Source: Peronospora farinosa (Eukaryota; Oomycota; Peronosporomycetes; Peronosporales; Peronosporaceae). Taken from it: DNA of 64,000 nt. Positions 20,504 to 31,391 of the stretch are shown in pieces. How positions within the stretch are numbered: the stretch's first letter is position 1; every line of letters starts with the position of its first letter. The notes under the pieces were generated by a model that was not told the origin of the DNA, did no database searches, and saw only the letters and a list, made by a program, of their open reading frames with translations. The translations under genes were made by a program, and so were the position numbers. The stretch lies in contig CANTFK010000961.1 in assembly GCA_947646735.1 (NCBI GenBank), positions 620,001 through 684,000 on the forward strand. Direction: 5' to 3'.

Positions 20504-21180
20504 GTGAAGTCTTCGGGGTTGCAAGGTCGCTTAGGTAATTGGGCCGCTCTGTTGTCACAGTGGACTTTGGAGATTGTGAAATGCAAGAAAGGCGAAGACC
20601 AGGTACTGGGGGCGCTAGCAGCCAGCATCACGCCCCGAGAGAGTGTGAACTCCATTCTGTCGTCAATTGCTCCCAAGAAGCAATCCAGGCAAGTGGCCGA
20701 CCTACCGACGCCTACAGTGGAACTAAATGAAGAACTGTATGTGATGAGTTTCGATGGGTCGGCCCGGGTGAAGCAAGGGGGAGGTGCTTGCAGCGCTATT
20801 GTGTGGAGACTCCCTGCGTGGACTATAGTCGAAGCGGCGTCGAGATATCTCGACAAGTCTACAGTGAAAGAGGCCGAACATGAGAGCATGTTACTGGGTT
20901 TTGACCTGTTGGAGTCAATGGAGCGACGGCGTTTGATTATCTGTGAAGATTCCAATTTGGTTGTAAGACAGATGCGTGGATAGATTGAATGCATAGCTTC
21001 GGGTGCATCCTCCTTGCGGGCCAAGGCGTTGAGTAAGCTCCAGTCGTGGCCCACCCATGCAGTCCTACATGTGAAACGAGACTGAAATCAGAGCGCAGAC
21101 CAGTTGGCCAGTGCGGCTTTACATCAGCAGCAAGGGGACGAATCGATGCCGAAAGGAGAGTGGCCAGGTCTAGAAGCAAT
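20504..21180 (+). pseudogene. Element E second RNase H domain
   Basis: After a tether, the frame has VMSFDGSARVKQGGGACSAI, then STVKEAEHESMLLGFDLLES, RRLIICEDSNLVVRQMRG and, past a TAG at 20,981-20,983, HVKRD-NQSADQLASAAL. This gives the four RNase H acidic positions: Asp in FDGSA, Glu in EAEHES, Asp in CEDSN and Asp in SADQLAS. From established knowledge, an extra archaeal-type RNase H beside the normal one is known from plant Tat elements and from some oomycete Gypsy elements. The arrangement is repeated in element F. Confidence 0.8.
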
Positions 21181-21394
21181 CAATCGGCTGCCAGAGGTGT
21201 TGGTCCCTAGAAACCGGGGTCAGTTGGTCAAAGTATCCGCGTTGACGAGGTCACGGTTCCCCGTCAGAATATCTGGAGAGGTCATGCAAGAAGATGTGGT
21301 ACAACAACTCGGGATGGATAGGATTCGAAATGCGCCAGAAGAGTAAGCTCAAATTGGATTGTATTATCAATTGTAGGAGAGCTGGGTACGCGAG

Positions 21395-22465
21395 TTGAAG
21401 GCATATTTGAATGGAGACTGGAAGGACTTGTCAGTAGAATCGGCCAGAACCTGCAGCAAAATGTCGGGAGACTACGAGTTAAGTGAAGAAGGACTGCTGG
21501 TGTACTTCCCCGGCCAGAGGATAAAGGGAGACGACCGAGACATAACTGCCAGGTTGGTGATACCTGAGAGTCTCCAGGCCGACGTCCTCCGTCACTATCA
21601 TACGATTTTGGAAGGCGGCCATCAGGGAATCGGGCGTACCTATCATCGGATTCGACGATATTGTCATTGGAGGGGTCTATTCCGAAGCGTCCAGAAATAT
21701 GTGGGTCAGTGCATGGATTGTGAGACTGGAAAAGGGAGGTCCACTTTACAAGGGAAGTCTCCGGGGAATATTGGAGCAACATACCCTTTTAAAATAATCG
21801 CGATGGACCACGTACCATCTCTCCCCAAGTCGTATAAAGGAAACACGGAACTACTGATCTGGGCCGACTTGTTCACAGGTTATGTGATGGCTAAGGCTAG
21901 TGCGTCACGGACAGCCCAGACAGTAGCTGAGGGGTTTGAAGAATGCGTTTTCCGCCGTTTTGGCGCCTGTGAGACGATCAGTCACGATCGGGAACCGGAA
22001 TTTATGTCAGACTGTTTTTGAGCTTTCAGTCGCATGGTGGGTCAACGTCAGAGAGCGACCATGGCCTACCGACCTAAAGCGAACGGCACTGCGGAGAGAA
22101 TGGTCCAGACTCTAACAAGATCGCTCAAGATGCACTTAGCCGACGTGGGACAGCGAGACTGGGATGAATACGCGGAACGGTTAACGTTCGCGTTAAACAC
22201 GGCTTAAGACAGAGTACGGGAGGAAACACCGTTCTATCTGGTACATGGATGGGATGCTAGGACCACTCTTGAGACTATGTTACCGGTGGTGAACACCCGA
22301 CGTCGAGAATCAGGACCTCGGAGATGGAGATATCGGATTCAGAGTCACTATCAGCGAGCAAGAGACCAAGTCAACGAGAATTTACGGGTGGCTAGTCAGG
22401 CTCGGGTGCAAGCGCAAAATGAAGGGACAAAATTCAGCCAGGGGCCCGGTTATGGCTATACTTAG
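21395..22465 (+). pseudogene. Element E integrase core
   Basis: The zinc domain is RHYHTILEGGHQGIGRTYHR with CMDCE 30 residues on. The catalytic core has Asp in IIAMDHVPSLPKSYKGNTEL, Asp in ISHDREPEFMSDCF and Glu in ANGTAERMVQTLTRSLKMHL. A TGA at 22,019-22,021 and a TAA near 22,205 interrupt the frame, which otherwise continues. All three catalytic residues are present, so the damage is by nonsense codons only in this domain. Confidence 0.85.
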
Positions 22466-22470
22466 ACCGG

Positions 22471-22950
22471 GTGAAGGAGGGGTATGCCAAAAAATTGGCC
22501 CACCTATGGCACGGAACGTTCCGAGTTCGGGAACTAGTCGGAGATCATGCAGTACGTTTGGAATTCCGAGGTACAGAATATAGATTATTTCCAATCGTGC
22601 ACATCTCCAATCTCAAGCCCATCAGAGAGTTCCCCGATCGACCTAACAGCGAGCTGAAGGTGGATGGAGCAGATCGAGTCGACTTCGACGAATGTCTGCT
22701 ACCAGAAGACAGCTGGGTGCGGACATTGGAAGAAGGCGAGTATGAAGTCGAAGAAATTTTAGAGAGCCGCACAGGCAAGAAGACTCGGTATGGGAGGCAA
22801 CAACGAGAATTTCTTGTGCAATGAAAGGGACACCCTGACCCCTCGTGGGTGGACGAAGTGGATCTAAATTGTGGACCCTTACTCCGGGACTTTGAGCGCA
22901 AGAAGACAAGCCATAACCGCTTCAAAGTAATGCAAATCCATGAAAACTAG
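22471..22950 (+). pseudogene. Element E integrase C-terminus and chromodomain-like end of Pol
   Basis: The 117-codon frame starts with YAKKLAHLWHGTFRVRELVG and VHISNLKPIREFPDRPNSEL, the SH3-like C-terminal domain. It continues with YEVEEILESRTGKKTRYGRQ, REFLVQ, a TGA at 22,822, and KGHPDPSWVDEVDLNCGPLL, giving a chromodomain-like fold split by one stop. The match to F (KVYWKGFTNPSWFDEADLNC) shows the domain is shared by both elements. Pol ends near 22,950. Confidence 0.8.
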
Positions 22951-22969
22951 CAGACTGTAGCAAGATCCT

Positions 22970-23095
22970 TGAAAGGTAGACCTGGACCCTCATTGGTAGA
23001 CCTGGTCCCTCATTGGTAGAACTGGTCCCTCATTGGTCGACCCGTCTCTCGTTATTAGACCTGGGTCTCCTATTGGGAGACCTCGACCTTTCACG
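22970..23095 (+). repeat. Tandem array before the E 3' end
   Basis: Five to six imperfect copies of a 21-23 bp unit of the type GGTAGACCTGGTCCCTCATT follow the pol stop. The unit is related to that in the E LTR. Confidence 0.8.
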
Positions 23096-23103
23096 AGTCC
23101 GAT

Positions 23104-23597
23104 ATGTATAGAAGAATGGAGAACAAAGGAGGAAGATTTCCAGATCACCTGGAACAGAAGAAAGTATGGCAGAGAAGATGGAAGATGGACAGACGCACAA
23201 AATTAGGATCGAAGAGAACGAAGGTTCGTGTTCAAAGGAAGACCCTAAACGGGCGGCCCAAACTTATCCTTAAGGCGTGGGACTAAAGCTCCAGGATGGA
23301 GTACGGAAGACAACCGATATTGGGTAAGCCATGGCCACGTGGAATCCGACACCTGAAGGGCCTCGATGGGTCCGACCCCTCCTCACGACTAGGGTACCAG
23401 TAAATTACACGATCGAGGTCGGCTCTTCAGACGGTGGGTCAGCGGACGGTGGGTCAGCAGACCATGGGTCAGAACCGGGGGAAGACATGGCTGGAACGAC
23501 ACGAGATAGAGATAAACGATCAACAAAGGGCACAGTAAAGGACTCACGTGACGAAGAAATTGAAGACATTCGCGTGCTCAATCCGTTGTACGGCTGA
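23104..23597 (+). pseudogene. Unrecognised ORFs between E pol and its 3' LTR
   Basis: Two + frames are open: 23,104-23,286 (60 codons, very basic) and 23,331-23,597 (88 codons). The second has a tandem SADGGSADHGSEPG stretch and an acidic/basic C-terminal part. I recognise no domain. They lie where some Gypsy elements carry an extra gene, but the sequence is too short and low-complexity to say more. Confidence 0.35.
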
Positions 23598-23600
23598 GCA

Positions 23601-23615
23601 AGTGCAGGGGGAGGC
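23601..23615 (+). other. Polypurine tract of element E
   Basis: AGTGCAGGGGGAGGC sits directly before TGTTTATGCGATG at the 3' LTR start, as expected for the plus-strand primer. Confidence 0.75.
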
Positions 23616-24755
23616 TGTTTATGCGATGTGGGTACCCCATAATCTAGTTGAATTCGGAGTATAGACCGTGGGTCAGGGACAGGAGACCAGAGAGACAGGA
23701 GCCTCGAAGGGGAGCGACCGTTGGCGGAGAACAATCTGCAGGACCGACAGAAGAAATATCAGTATCAAGGTACCGGTTAACCGTTGCCGAAGGGAGTGGA
23801 CCATGGCCTTCCATTGATTGAACCAGCCCCTCGTTGGTAGGCCCAGGCCTCTCATCGGTCGACCTGGGTCCCTCAGTGGTCGACCCGGTCCCTCATTGGT
23901 AGACCTGGTTCCTCATCGGTAGACCCGGTCCCTCATTGGTCGACCCGGTACCTCAATGGTCGACCTGGGTCCCTCAATGGTCGACCTGGGTCCCTCAATG
24001 GTCGACCTGGGTCCCTCATCGGCCGACCTGGAATCCTCGTCAGTCGACCTCGGCCCCTCGGGGTTCAGCCACTCCTGACCAGTTAACACAAGAATCAGAC
24101 CAGTCGACGCAAGGAATCAGAGCTTCAGGCAAGGATAGAGTAAAGGAGTTAAAAGGATAGGACTATATTAACTAATACTCAATTTGAGATCTACGTGGCA
24201 CCAAAAGTAAATTGCTCATAGTTACTCACTGTTCCGAGAAGCGATACATTTTGGCTCCCCGTCGAAGACAGTTGTGTAGCGAAGTTTAAGTGTGAATAGA
24301 GCTTCAGGATATATTTGGCCTGCGAGCTCGTTCGAGTAGCAACCCCCCCCCCCCCACAAGACCCGCTATCGGAAGCGGCCTCCCTTACCTCACGTATCGG
24401 GAGCAAAGTAAAGGTCAGGTGGTTGATACCCCTGAAACAAGAAGGAAAAGGCCAGGGATAAGCTCCCTGAAGAATTTGGCTTCAAGCTCACTCTCGACAA
24501 GGTCGATCGAGTGGCCACCTACCGGCCCACCGAGTGAAGCATATCCACTCGAGGCCCCCCAGGTCTACCTCCCTCAAGGCAGACGTCTACATCTTCACCA
24601 AGTCCTCCGAAGAGTGCAACCCGCCAGCCGACGGGTACACAAGGTGAGAGAAGGTCCATACGCGGCATCGGGGTATCAACTCCGACAGTCGGCAGTCCGG
24701 CGCAGTGAGTGGTTTGGGGTCTCATCATACAATTTTGAGAACTCACTCCACCTCA
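23616..24755 (+). repeat. 3' LTR of element E
   Basis: It starts TGTTTATGCGATGTGGG and ends CTCCACCTCA. It matches the 5' LTR with about eight substitutions, one extra 21-bp repeat unit (near 23,990) and one extra C near 24,557. Confidence 0.9.
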
Positions 24756-25011
24756 GTAACGACCACTCCCGCTTCATGCAATACTTTTATCCTGGCACGA
24801 GATCTATCTCGTGCCACACTCCACGATCCTCTGGAAGCTCAGCAGGAATTTTCTCTGTAAAAAAATCGGCGTATCCACTAACGATATCGTAATTAGGGTT
24901 TCCCGAAGCACGAAGAGCAATTCAAAATTGTGCAGCGAAGTGTTCTTTCCGCGCTGATTTAGGCCTGTCGCTCTTTGGGCAAGCCTCCAAAACTTCTTCA
25001 CTGGCTGCTTC
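24756..25011 (-). pseudogene. Element C RT N-terminal segment between E and F
   Basis: Read on the - strand in one frame (with one stop), it gives SARKEHFAAQF, then YADFFTEKIPAELPEDRGVW and HEIDLVPG. This is the block before the RT palm that A (HEIDLVPGTKYC) and D (HEIDLEPG) also show. Its continuation is at 14,097 beyond element E. The piece is flanked by the E 3' LTR on the left and the F LTR at 25,012 on the right. Confidence 0.8.
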
Positions 25012-25206
25012 TGTGGTGGAGTGGGATTCGCAAAATTGCTGGTGCGATTCCGACTCTCCACTGGCTCCCGGACGACCGACTAACGGAGGAGGCACTCCGA
25101 TTTCGTGTATAAAGCCTTCCCCACCTTGTGTATTCGTCGGATGGGCGGGTTTCTTTTTTCTAGGTGGACTTGTATCGATGTTGAACTTGATTGTGTTAGG
25201 GTGGGG
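25012..25206 (-). repeat. F 3' LTR, recognisable terminal part
   Basis: TGTGGTGGAGTGGGATTCGC and the following 190 bp match 32,426-32,623 by eye. The LTR continues to the right, but its inner boundary before the pol end at 26,536 could not be fixed, because the right copy is truncated. Confidence 0.7.
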
Positions 25207-25721
25207 AGGGGGGCGATCTAGTGGAATTCCTCACACGATCCCAGTTGTTCTTTGGGGTGCTCTATTTGAGTCGCCCTGATCTCCCTTTAAGCTCGCCTTG
25301 TCCAATTACTAGATACTTGATCCGCTTGCCTTCTGACCACTTAAGCCGTCTCGCGATCTTGTATCTGTACTCTGCGTCCAATCGCAGATTGGGGGTGTCT
25401 TGACGTACCTGGCCAAACAATCCAGGGCGTACACTTGCGAGGGGGGCGAGCTTCTCGAGACGTCGGGTGGCCAAAAAATTCCACCCGGAGGAGAAGCTAA
25501 CACGTGTTCCTTTTGAAGTAAATTGAAATCTCTTTAATGTTAACCAATCAAATGCCAAAACCTACGATTCTGCCTATCTGTAGTCCAGGATCTATTGCCA
25601 CGTATCACCCTTTTCGGAAAAATCAGATCTTGTCATGTGGACCACTCCAATATCACCGCGATCTGGATCGCTGCCTCGATCGGATCTAATACGATATTAA
25701 TATAAAACCGCGACACTCATT

Positions 25722-25895
25722 TTAGTATCGGATCGCGGTACAAATAGTTAGTATCGGATCGCGGTAATGAAAATTAATGTCGATTCGCAGTACTAATATT
25801 AATGTCAGATCGCGGTACTAATTTTGGTATCGGATCGCGATACTTATAGTTTGTATCGGATCGCGGTACTTTTAGTTTGTATATGATCGCGGTCC
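25722..25895. repeat. Tandem array of GTATCGGATCGCGGTAC units in F
   Basis: About seven imperfect units spaced 24-27 bp lie in the F 3' region. The word GATCGCGG also recurs elsewhere in F. The array takes the same place relative to pol and LTR as the GTCGACC arrays in E. Confidence 0.85.
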
Positions 25896-25899
25896 GCCG

Positions 25900-26535
25900 G
25901 ATCACGGCTTGTCGCTGTCATCTTTCCAATTCACCGGATCATGTAAAATGTTTCATCTACATGATACGTCATGTCCACCTCAGTCAGTCCAGTCTTCTAG
26001 AGTGATGTAGTTTACACCAGACCGTGTTTCACATACTTGAACATACTCATTCTCTATCTTAGCGATCGCGCTCACGCAGATCGCCATTCGAAAAATACTG
26101 GGATCGCAGTTGCGTAGTTCTAGGCTGTAGTTGATCCAACAAAGAGCTGCAAGCACCACCATTCACTGTTGTACATTCCATTTGTAACGTCTCGAGAACT
26201 CCTTGTGCTGGATCGCGATTCATCCATTTTACCCATTTCAAATGTAATCGAAAATGCGCGATCTCACGTTGCAAAATTCATTCTTTCGCTTCGCCACAAT
26301 CGTCCCTACACCGTTAGCCGACATACAGTGTTGGTCTAGCTGTGCACCGTCTCGTTACTTCTCTCTAGCATTCAATTTCACTTTTTTCGTTTCATTCTTC
26401 TGTTCATCCTTGAAATTGTCTTCTATTTTATTGGGCTTTTTCAGCCGCGATCGGGTCTCTCAGACCTTCGATCGGTACACAAATTCACATATATTTTCTT
26501 TTCCACTGGCGTATACAATCATCTTCTACAGCCAT
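25900..26535. other. Non-coding F 3' region
   Basis: Between the repeat array and the pol stop I see only short frames and scattered GATCG words. The inner edge of the F 3' LTR and its polypurine tract should be here but were not identified. Confidence 0.4.
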
Positions 26536-27195
26536 TTACACTCTTCGTAAACGAATTAACCCATTCACTATCTCAGCTTCTTCCTCTTCATGAGACTGCA
26601 TAGCTTTGAAACGATTACAGCGAGCTTTTTCACGCTCAAATTCTTGCAACAGTGCTCCACAATTCAGATCAGCCTCATCAAACCACGATGGATTGGTGAA
26701 ACCCTTCCAGTAAACCTTAAATTGAAGATGCACCCGACCAAAAAGAGCTTTTCTATCGGATCGCATGTCCTCAATTTTTTTCACTTCGAACTCGTTATCT
26801 CCAAGTTGCCGCTCCCAAATATCCTCCGGCAGAAGTGCCTCGTCAAAATTAAAACGATCTTCTTCTTCCACCGTCATCAACTGCTTCGGGCGGTCGGGGA
26901 ATATATTTACACATTTCAGCTTGTATATATGCACGATCGGGAATCACCGATACGGCTTGCCAGCTATCTCCAGGCGAACAGCGTGATCACCACACATACC
27001 ACTCACTCGAAAAGGTCCGTGCCACAAATGCGCTAATTTTCAAGCAAATCCTTCCTTCGCTCGATCTAGGTGTAACCAAACTTGGGTACCGGTCTCGATC
27101 TCTTGGGATCGTAAGTCTTCGTTATGCTGATCCGCTCGAGTCTGGATAGCCATTTTAAGTCATTCGTTGACTAAAGCCCGGTCTCGCTGGTAGTG
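26536..27195 (-). pseudogene. F integrase C-terminus and chromodomain-like end
   Basis: The frame 26,934-26,536 is open for 132 codons. It has FPDRPKQLMTVEEEDRFNFD, then EVKKIEDMRSDRKALFGRVH, FKVYWKGFTNPSWFDEADLN and a charged end. This is the chromodomain-like terminus seen in E, here without the internal stop. The C-terminal integrase fold upstream (to about 27,195) is broken by stops. It would help target integration. Confidence 0.75.
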
Positions 27196-28062
27196 TCATT
27201 GTACATGATATCGCCATCTGCGAGTTTCTCGATCTCGTGGCTGAGTACTTCCCAGTGGCAACGTAGCTTCCAACGTAGATCGAGGAGCCGATCCGTGGAT
27301 CAAGTAAAAAGGCGTGTCCCCACGAACTCGATCTTGTGCAGTATTTATCGCGAATGTCAGCCGCTCAGCATATTCGTCCCAATCTTGTTGATTGACGTCC
27401 GAGACGTACATTTTCAGCGCTCGGGTTAAGGTCTGGACCATACGTTCAGCGGTCCCATTTGCTTAAGGGAGATATGCCATAGTCGCTCTTTGCTTTTGCT
27501 CAATAAGTCGATTGAACCCACGGAAAAAATCTGACATAAATCCAGGTTCTCGATCGTGCCGTATCGCTTCACTCGCACCGAATCGTCGAAAGACACACTC
27601 CTCGTAATTTTCGGCTATCGTATGAGCCGTTCTGGACTTGCTCGCCTTGGCAACCACGTAGCCCGAAAATAGATCGACCCAGACCAATAATTCAGTGTTG
27701 CCTTTAAAAGATTTGGGCAGCGATGGAATGTGATCCATGGCAATAATCTGGAATGGATAGGTAGCTTGTAAATTTCCCGGCGACTCTCCATTAATAACAG
27801 GACGTCTTTTTCCATTCTCGCAGCCAGTGCACTCGCTCACATATCGCTGCACACTGTGATACAAGCCTTTCCAATGAAAACGAGATCTGATCCGTTGATA
27901 CGTACTGCCAATTCCCTGGTAAACTCCTTCCAAACTGGCATGGTAGTGATGCAGAAAATCTTGCTGGAGAGTTTCTGGCACCACCAAACGAGCAATTCCA
28001 TCATGATCTTCACAATTTCTCACAGCTCTCGGGCAGAAAATTAGAAGATCGCTTTCATCCAC
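27196..28062 (-). pseudogene. F integrase core
   Basis: The frame 28,062-27,463 has the zinc domain (LHHYHASLEGVYQGIGSTYQ with CTGCE) and two catalytic Asp (IIAMDHIPSLPKSFKGNTEL and IRHDREPGFMSDFF). In the first zinc pair the second His is replaced: E has GGHQGIG where F has GVYQGIG. After a stop the frame 27,441-27,196 continues with MVQTLTRALKMYVSDVNQQD and the region that normally follows the catalytic Glu. Confidence 0.8.
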
Positions 28063-28123
28063 TTCGTAATTGATTGCGATCTTGGCGCATGACTTCGCGT
28101 CTTCTATACTGAGATTCGTTATA

Positions 28124-28943
28124 TCACCAATCAGAAAAAAATTGTAGGTTAGAGATCCAACATTTGTTATCCTGAGCTAGTCGTATGCGGTCACTTCGCA
28201 TTTGCTGCACAAATTCCTCTTGCAAAATTTCGGGTGGTTGAAGTCTTCTTTTAGCTGATTTGGTAATCGCATCAACTTTGACCACAGATTCGGTCCGTTT
28301 TGACTTCAACAACTCATCCAGCCTATTAAGAGTAATGAGATCTTGGTGATCTCCTTCCGAAGTGATGACCACACCTTGTTCCTTCTGTAAAGCAGTACTC
28401 GCCAGTCGATCTGCACTTTGGTTCCAGTCGCGTTTCATATGTAAGAACTCATGGATCGTCCATGATCGAAGCTTCTCCATTGCCTTCTGTCGCAACAACT
28501 GCAGTCCCGGAGCTTTGCAATCGATTTCACCCCGCATCTGCCGAATCACTAGGTTGGAGTCGCCACAAATGATAACTCGTCCCCTAGTCTGAACCTCCAA
28601 CAGATCAAAACTTAATAGTAAACCCCGATATTCGACTTCGTTCACTGTTAAGTCCGTTGCATATTCCGACGCAGCAGCCACAATAGTCCACGCGGGAAGC
28701 TTCCATATTATCGCACTGTATGATACACCTTTTCGCTTGTTTTTTTGCCAATCCACCGAAACTGGCAACCAGAAGACTTTCATTTTCTTCCACCGTAGGC
28801 GGTGGCATACTTAAGGTCTGCCTTGGCTGTTTTCGGGTAGCGATCGCGATCAACACTTCATAAACTTCTTCACGTGGAGTTACAATTGCAGCCAGGGCAC
28901 CGAGTATCTTATCTTTGCCCTTTTCACATTTCTTGATCTCCAA
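28124..28943 (-). pseudogene. F second RNase H domain
   Basis: The frame 28,783-28,124 reads SYSAIIWKLPAWTIVAAASE, then DLTVNEVEYRGLLLSFDLLE, GRVIICGDSNLVIRQMRGEI and HMKRDWNQSADRLASTALQK. The preceding frame (28,943-28,605) carries ATRKQPRQTLSMPPPTVEEN and VASFGGLAKK. In E that position is FDGSA, so the first catalytic Asp is Gly in F. The other three acidic residues are present. A 1-nt shift joins the two frames. Confidence 0.75.
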
Positions 28944-29610
28944 CGTCCAAGTCGATAATAATGCGGCTCACCTTCCTAGCCTGCCATTAAGACCGGAAGA
29001 CTGCACCAACCAGGCCATCGTCGAGAAACGCGTAAACACCTTAATTTATCGCGAGACTAGCATGCAATAATATAAATCCAAAATCCGAAGTAAGCTAGTA
29101 TCTCCTTCTCGACCATTCCGTAATTAATCTCATTCGGCTTTAGCGTTCGGCCTGTAAGCGTAACTGGTCAGTATGTGCCGTCATACTCCTGCAACAAAGC
29201 TGCTGAAACTGCCCATATACTCGCGTATACGACAACTATCGGAGGTCTATCTGGACCGAAGTGTTTGAGGATCGGGGTATTAGCGATCTTGGCTTTCAAA
29301 ATCGTAAACGCGATCGTCGCCTTTTCCCAACGAGTCCTATCTTCCGGATCTGGATCGCCCTGAATATCGAAATTTAGATGTGTGTCTCACCTGGTATCGA
29401 TATTCAAGGACAGTGCATCCACCTTACCCGAACGGCGGATCTCGTAGAAATCTGCTTTTCGAAAGTCATATGGCACTGACGCATAAATCGCAAAGTTTTT
29501 GACAAATCGACTGTAGTAATTCAAGCTTCCCTAAAACGATTGCATCGATCGCAACGTCTTAGGCAACGGAATATTCACCAGTGAACCCAGATCCTTAGGA
29601 TGGGCTTCTA
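28944..29610 (-). pseudogene. F RT thumb and first RNase H
   Basis: On the - strand from 29,610, EAHPKDLGSLVNIPLPKTLR and GSLNYYSRFVKNFAIYASVP match the E thumb. KATIAFTILKAKIANTPILK and VYASIWAVSAALLQEYDGTY follow as the first RNase H. Stops are scattered. The RT palm with its catalytic Asp pair is absent. Confidence 0.75.
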
Positions 29611-29860
29611 TTCCTAGGATCGCGTCTTGACCTACTTGATGTCCTACCCAATCATCGAAATAATAGACTAGTGATCCATATAGTGTAATCTAAATTCTTG
29701 TACGACCATCCGTCATATATGTGTTTTCACCAATCCCGACACATTCTTGCCTCTGACTCTCATCAATGACACATCCTACCTTACGAGCAAAGGTAGTGTC
29801 GACGATCGAGACTTCGGCTCCAGAATCAAATAACATAGTCGCTTTTTCATTGTTGATCTT
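29611..29860 (-). pseudogene. F protease, fused to the RT thumb by a deletion
   Basis: The active site is intact: LFDSGAEVSIVDTTFARKVG at about 29,770-29,832. It continues with CVIDESQRQECVGIGENTYM and, after a stop, VGHQVGQDAILGI. In E this block is followed by the rest of the protease and the RT, but in F the next residues are EAHPKDLG of the RT thumb. The junction is near 29,610. Confidence 0.8.
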
Positions 29861-29878
29861 GCCCGTTGCCTTGGCGTG

Positions 29879-31391
29879 CTAGAACCATTTTCCTGGGTTA
29901 TGGTATTTCCAACATCCCCGTGATTCACCTATTGATAAGTCGAGATCCATTTTCGCAGGCGATCGGGCATATTTATCAACTCTTACGACTCTTACGACAC
30001 TTGATATTGAACGCAGAATTTTTGAATCTTCACATGTATTAGTCGGGTCGATCCGAGTGTTAACACCTTGATCTGTCGATCTTCTTTCCACAAATGCATA
30101 AATGCAGAGCCTAGAACGCTCGGCTCGTACCAGATTCCAACCTGGCGAGCGTCCTAGCTTAACCTTTCTTCAGCCTTCGGCGGGAGCATTCCAGCAAGCT
30201 TGGTTGGGACATACCACTTGCGTATCATGCTGTAAAATTCTTCCATTCGACATTTTCCATGCTCATGGATATCTCCGCAGGCAGCACAGGTGTAAAAAAC
30301 ACTTGTCCAAAGGATGTCCCTTACGACCACACTTCTGACACGTTAATCTCTTCCAGCATCCACGATCATCGTGTTTCTTCGAACCACAATGGGTACAAGC
30401 CTTCTGATTCACCACGCGATCTGGACCGCGATCTGAATCCAAATGGTCCGATCCCGCGCGTTGATCACTGAATTTATTCACGCGATCCGGTACTGTATCC
30501 ACACAAAGGTTACGTCGATCTGTTTCTGCGTTTGATCCACTAAGGTCCTAGTCTGAATCACTGCTATTGCTTTCCAGGCGAATCGCTCTCATGGCACGAG
30601 TTGGTTTAGAGGGTACCGGAGTGAAAGCCGACGTGGATCGCTGTCGAAACTTGCTGGACCCCATTGAACTCTGATATTACCGTCCTTTCATACGTTGATA
30701 TGTTCGCAGAGTTTCTTCCACATCGTCGGCGTCTCCGAGGCGTAGCAACGTCAACTGCTTCGCCAGATCGCGATCATCAAGTGTACCAATGAAATGCTCC
30801 ACTTTTTCTTGGCGAGTTGAAGGCAATTCTTCCCAAACAAGAATTTTGCTCGGATTGCGGCTACGTTCAGCCGATACAAATATTCCAATGGCGTTTCATT
30901 CGATCGCTTCTTCGCATGGTAATATTGTCTCCCGACAGACATACCATATCCAAATACTACATCATGAAGGTTTCCAGCAACGACTTTCATGAATTCCGAG
31001 TGGATCGACTTAACTGGCTGTACCAATTTTGCGCCGGCCCCGTGAGTAAATCACCAAATAACAGACATTGTGCATCATCCGGGGCTTGATCGCGTAAGAA
31101 CGCAGACCTAGCCTTGTTAATCCAGCTTCTCGCCCAATCTTCATCCTTATCCCGTCCTGTAAATTCTTTCAGATCTCCAATCGCAGACATTAGAATTCGT
31201 TGAGTGATCAGTCCACCATTGGGTACAGTGCCTGCACTTGCCACTTGTGGCCTTCTTAGATCGTTCATCCTCCAATCATCTGAATCGTAATTTTTGGATT
31301 TCAATGGAATCGATCCGGCCGATTCCATATCCACATCCGAAATGCAAGCTTTTGGGGTATTTATGGAGATCGCGGATCGACTAGTAATCAT
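29879..31391 (-). pseudogene. F Gag capsid and zinc knuckles
   Basis: The capsid is in 31,391-30,987 (LKEFTGRDKDEDWARSWINK, RDQAPDDAQCLLFGDLLTGP, QNWYSQL) and, after a shift, 31,026-30,751 (YGMSVGRQYYHAKKRSNETP). Two CCHC knuckles are intact at 30,502-30,263: CTHCGSKKHDDRGC and CQKCGRKGHPLDKC. A third Cys cluster follows. A frame at 30,091-29,879 leads to the protease. It is the same Gag type as in E and better preserved in the knuckles. Confidence 0.8.

Larger units (their letters stand above)
14098..24755 (+). mobile_element. Element E: complete-length Ty3/Gypsy with dual RNase H
   Basis: Two LTRs of 1118 and 1140 bp in direct orientation bound an internal region with Gag, protease, RT, RNase H, a second RNase H, integrase and a chromodomain-like end. 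By eye the LTRs differ at about eight positions plus one 21-bp repeat unit, so the insertion looks young, yet every coding domain has stops or shifts. It interrupts the RT of element C. GTAAC follows the 3' LTR, and GTAAT lies at 14,081-14,085, 12 nt before the 5' LTR, an imperfect trace of the target-site duplication. Confidence 0.9.
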
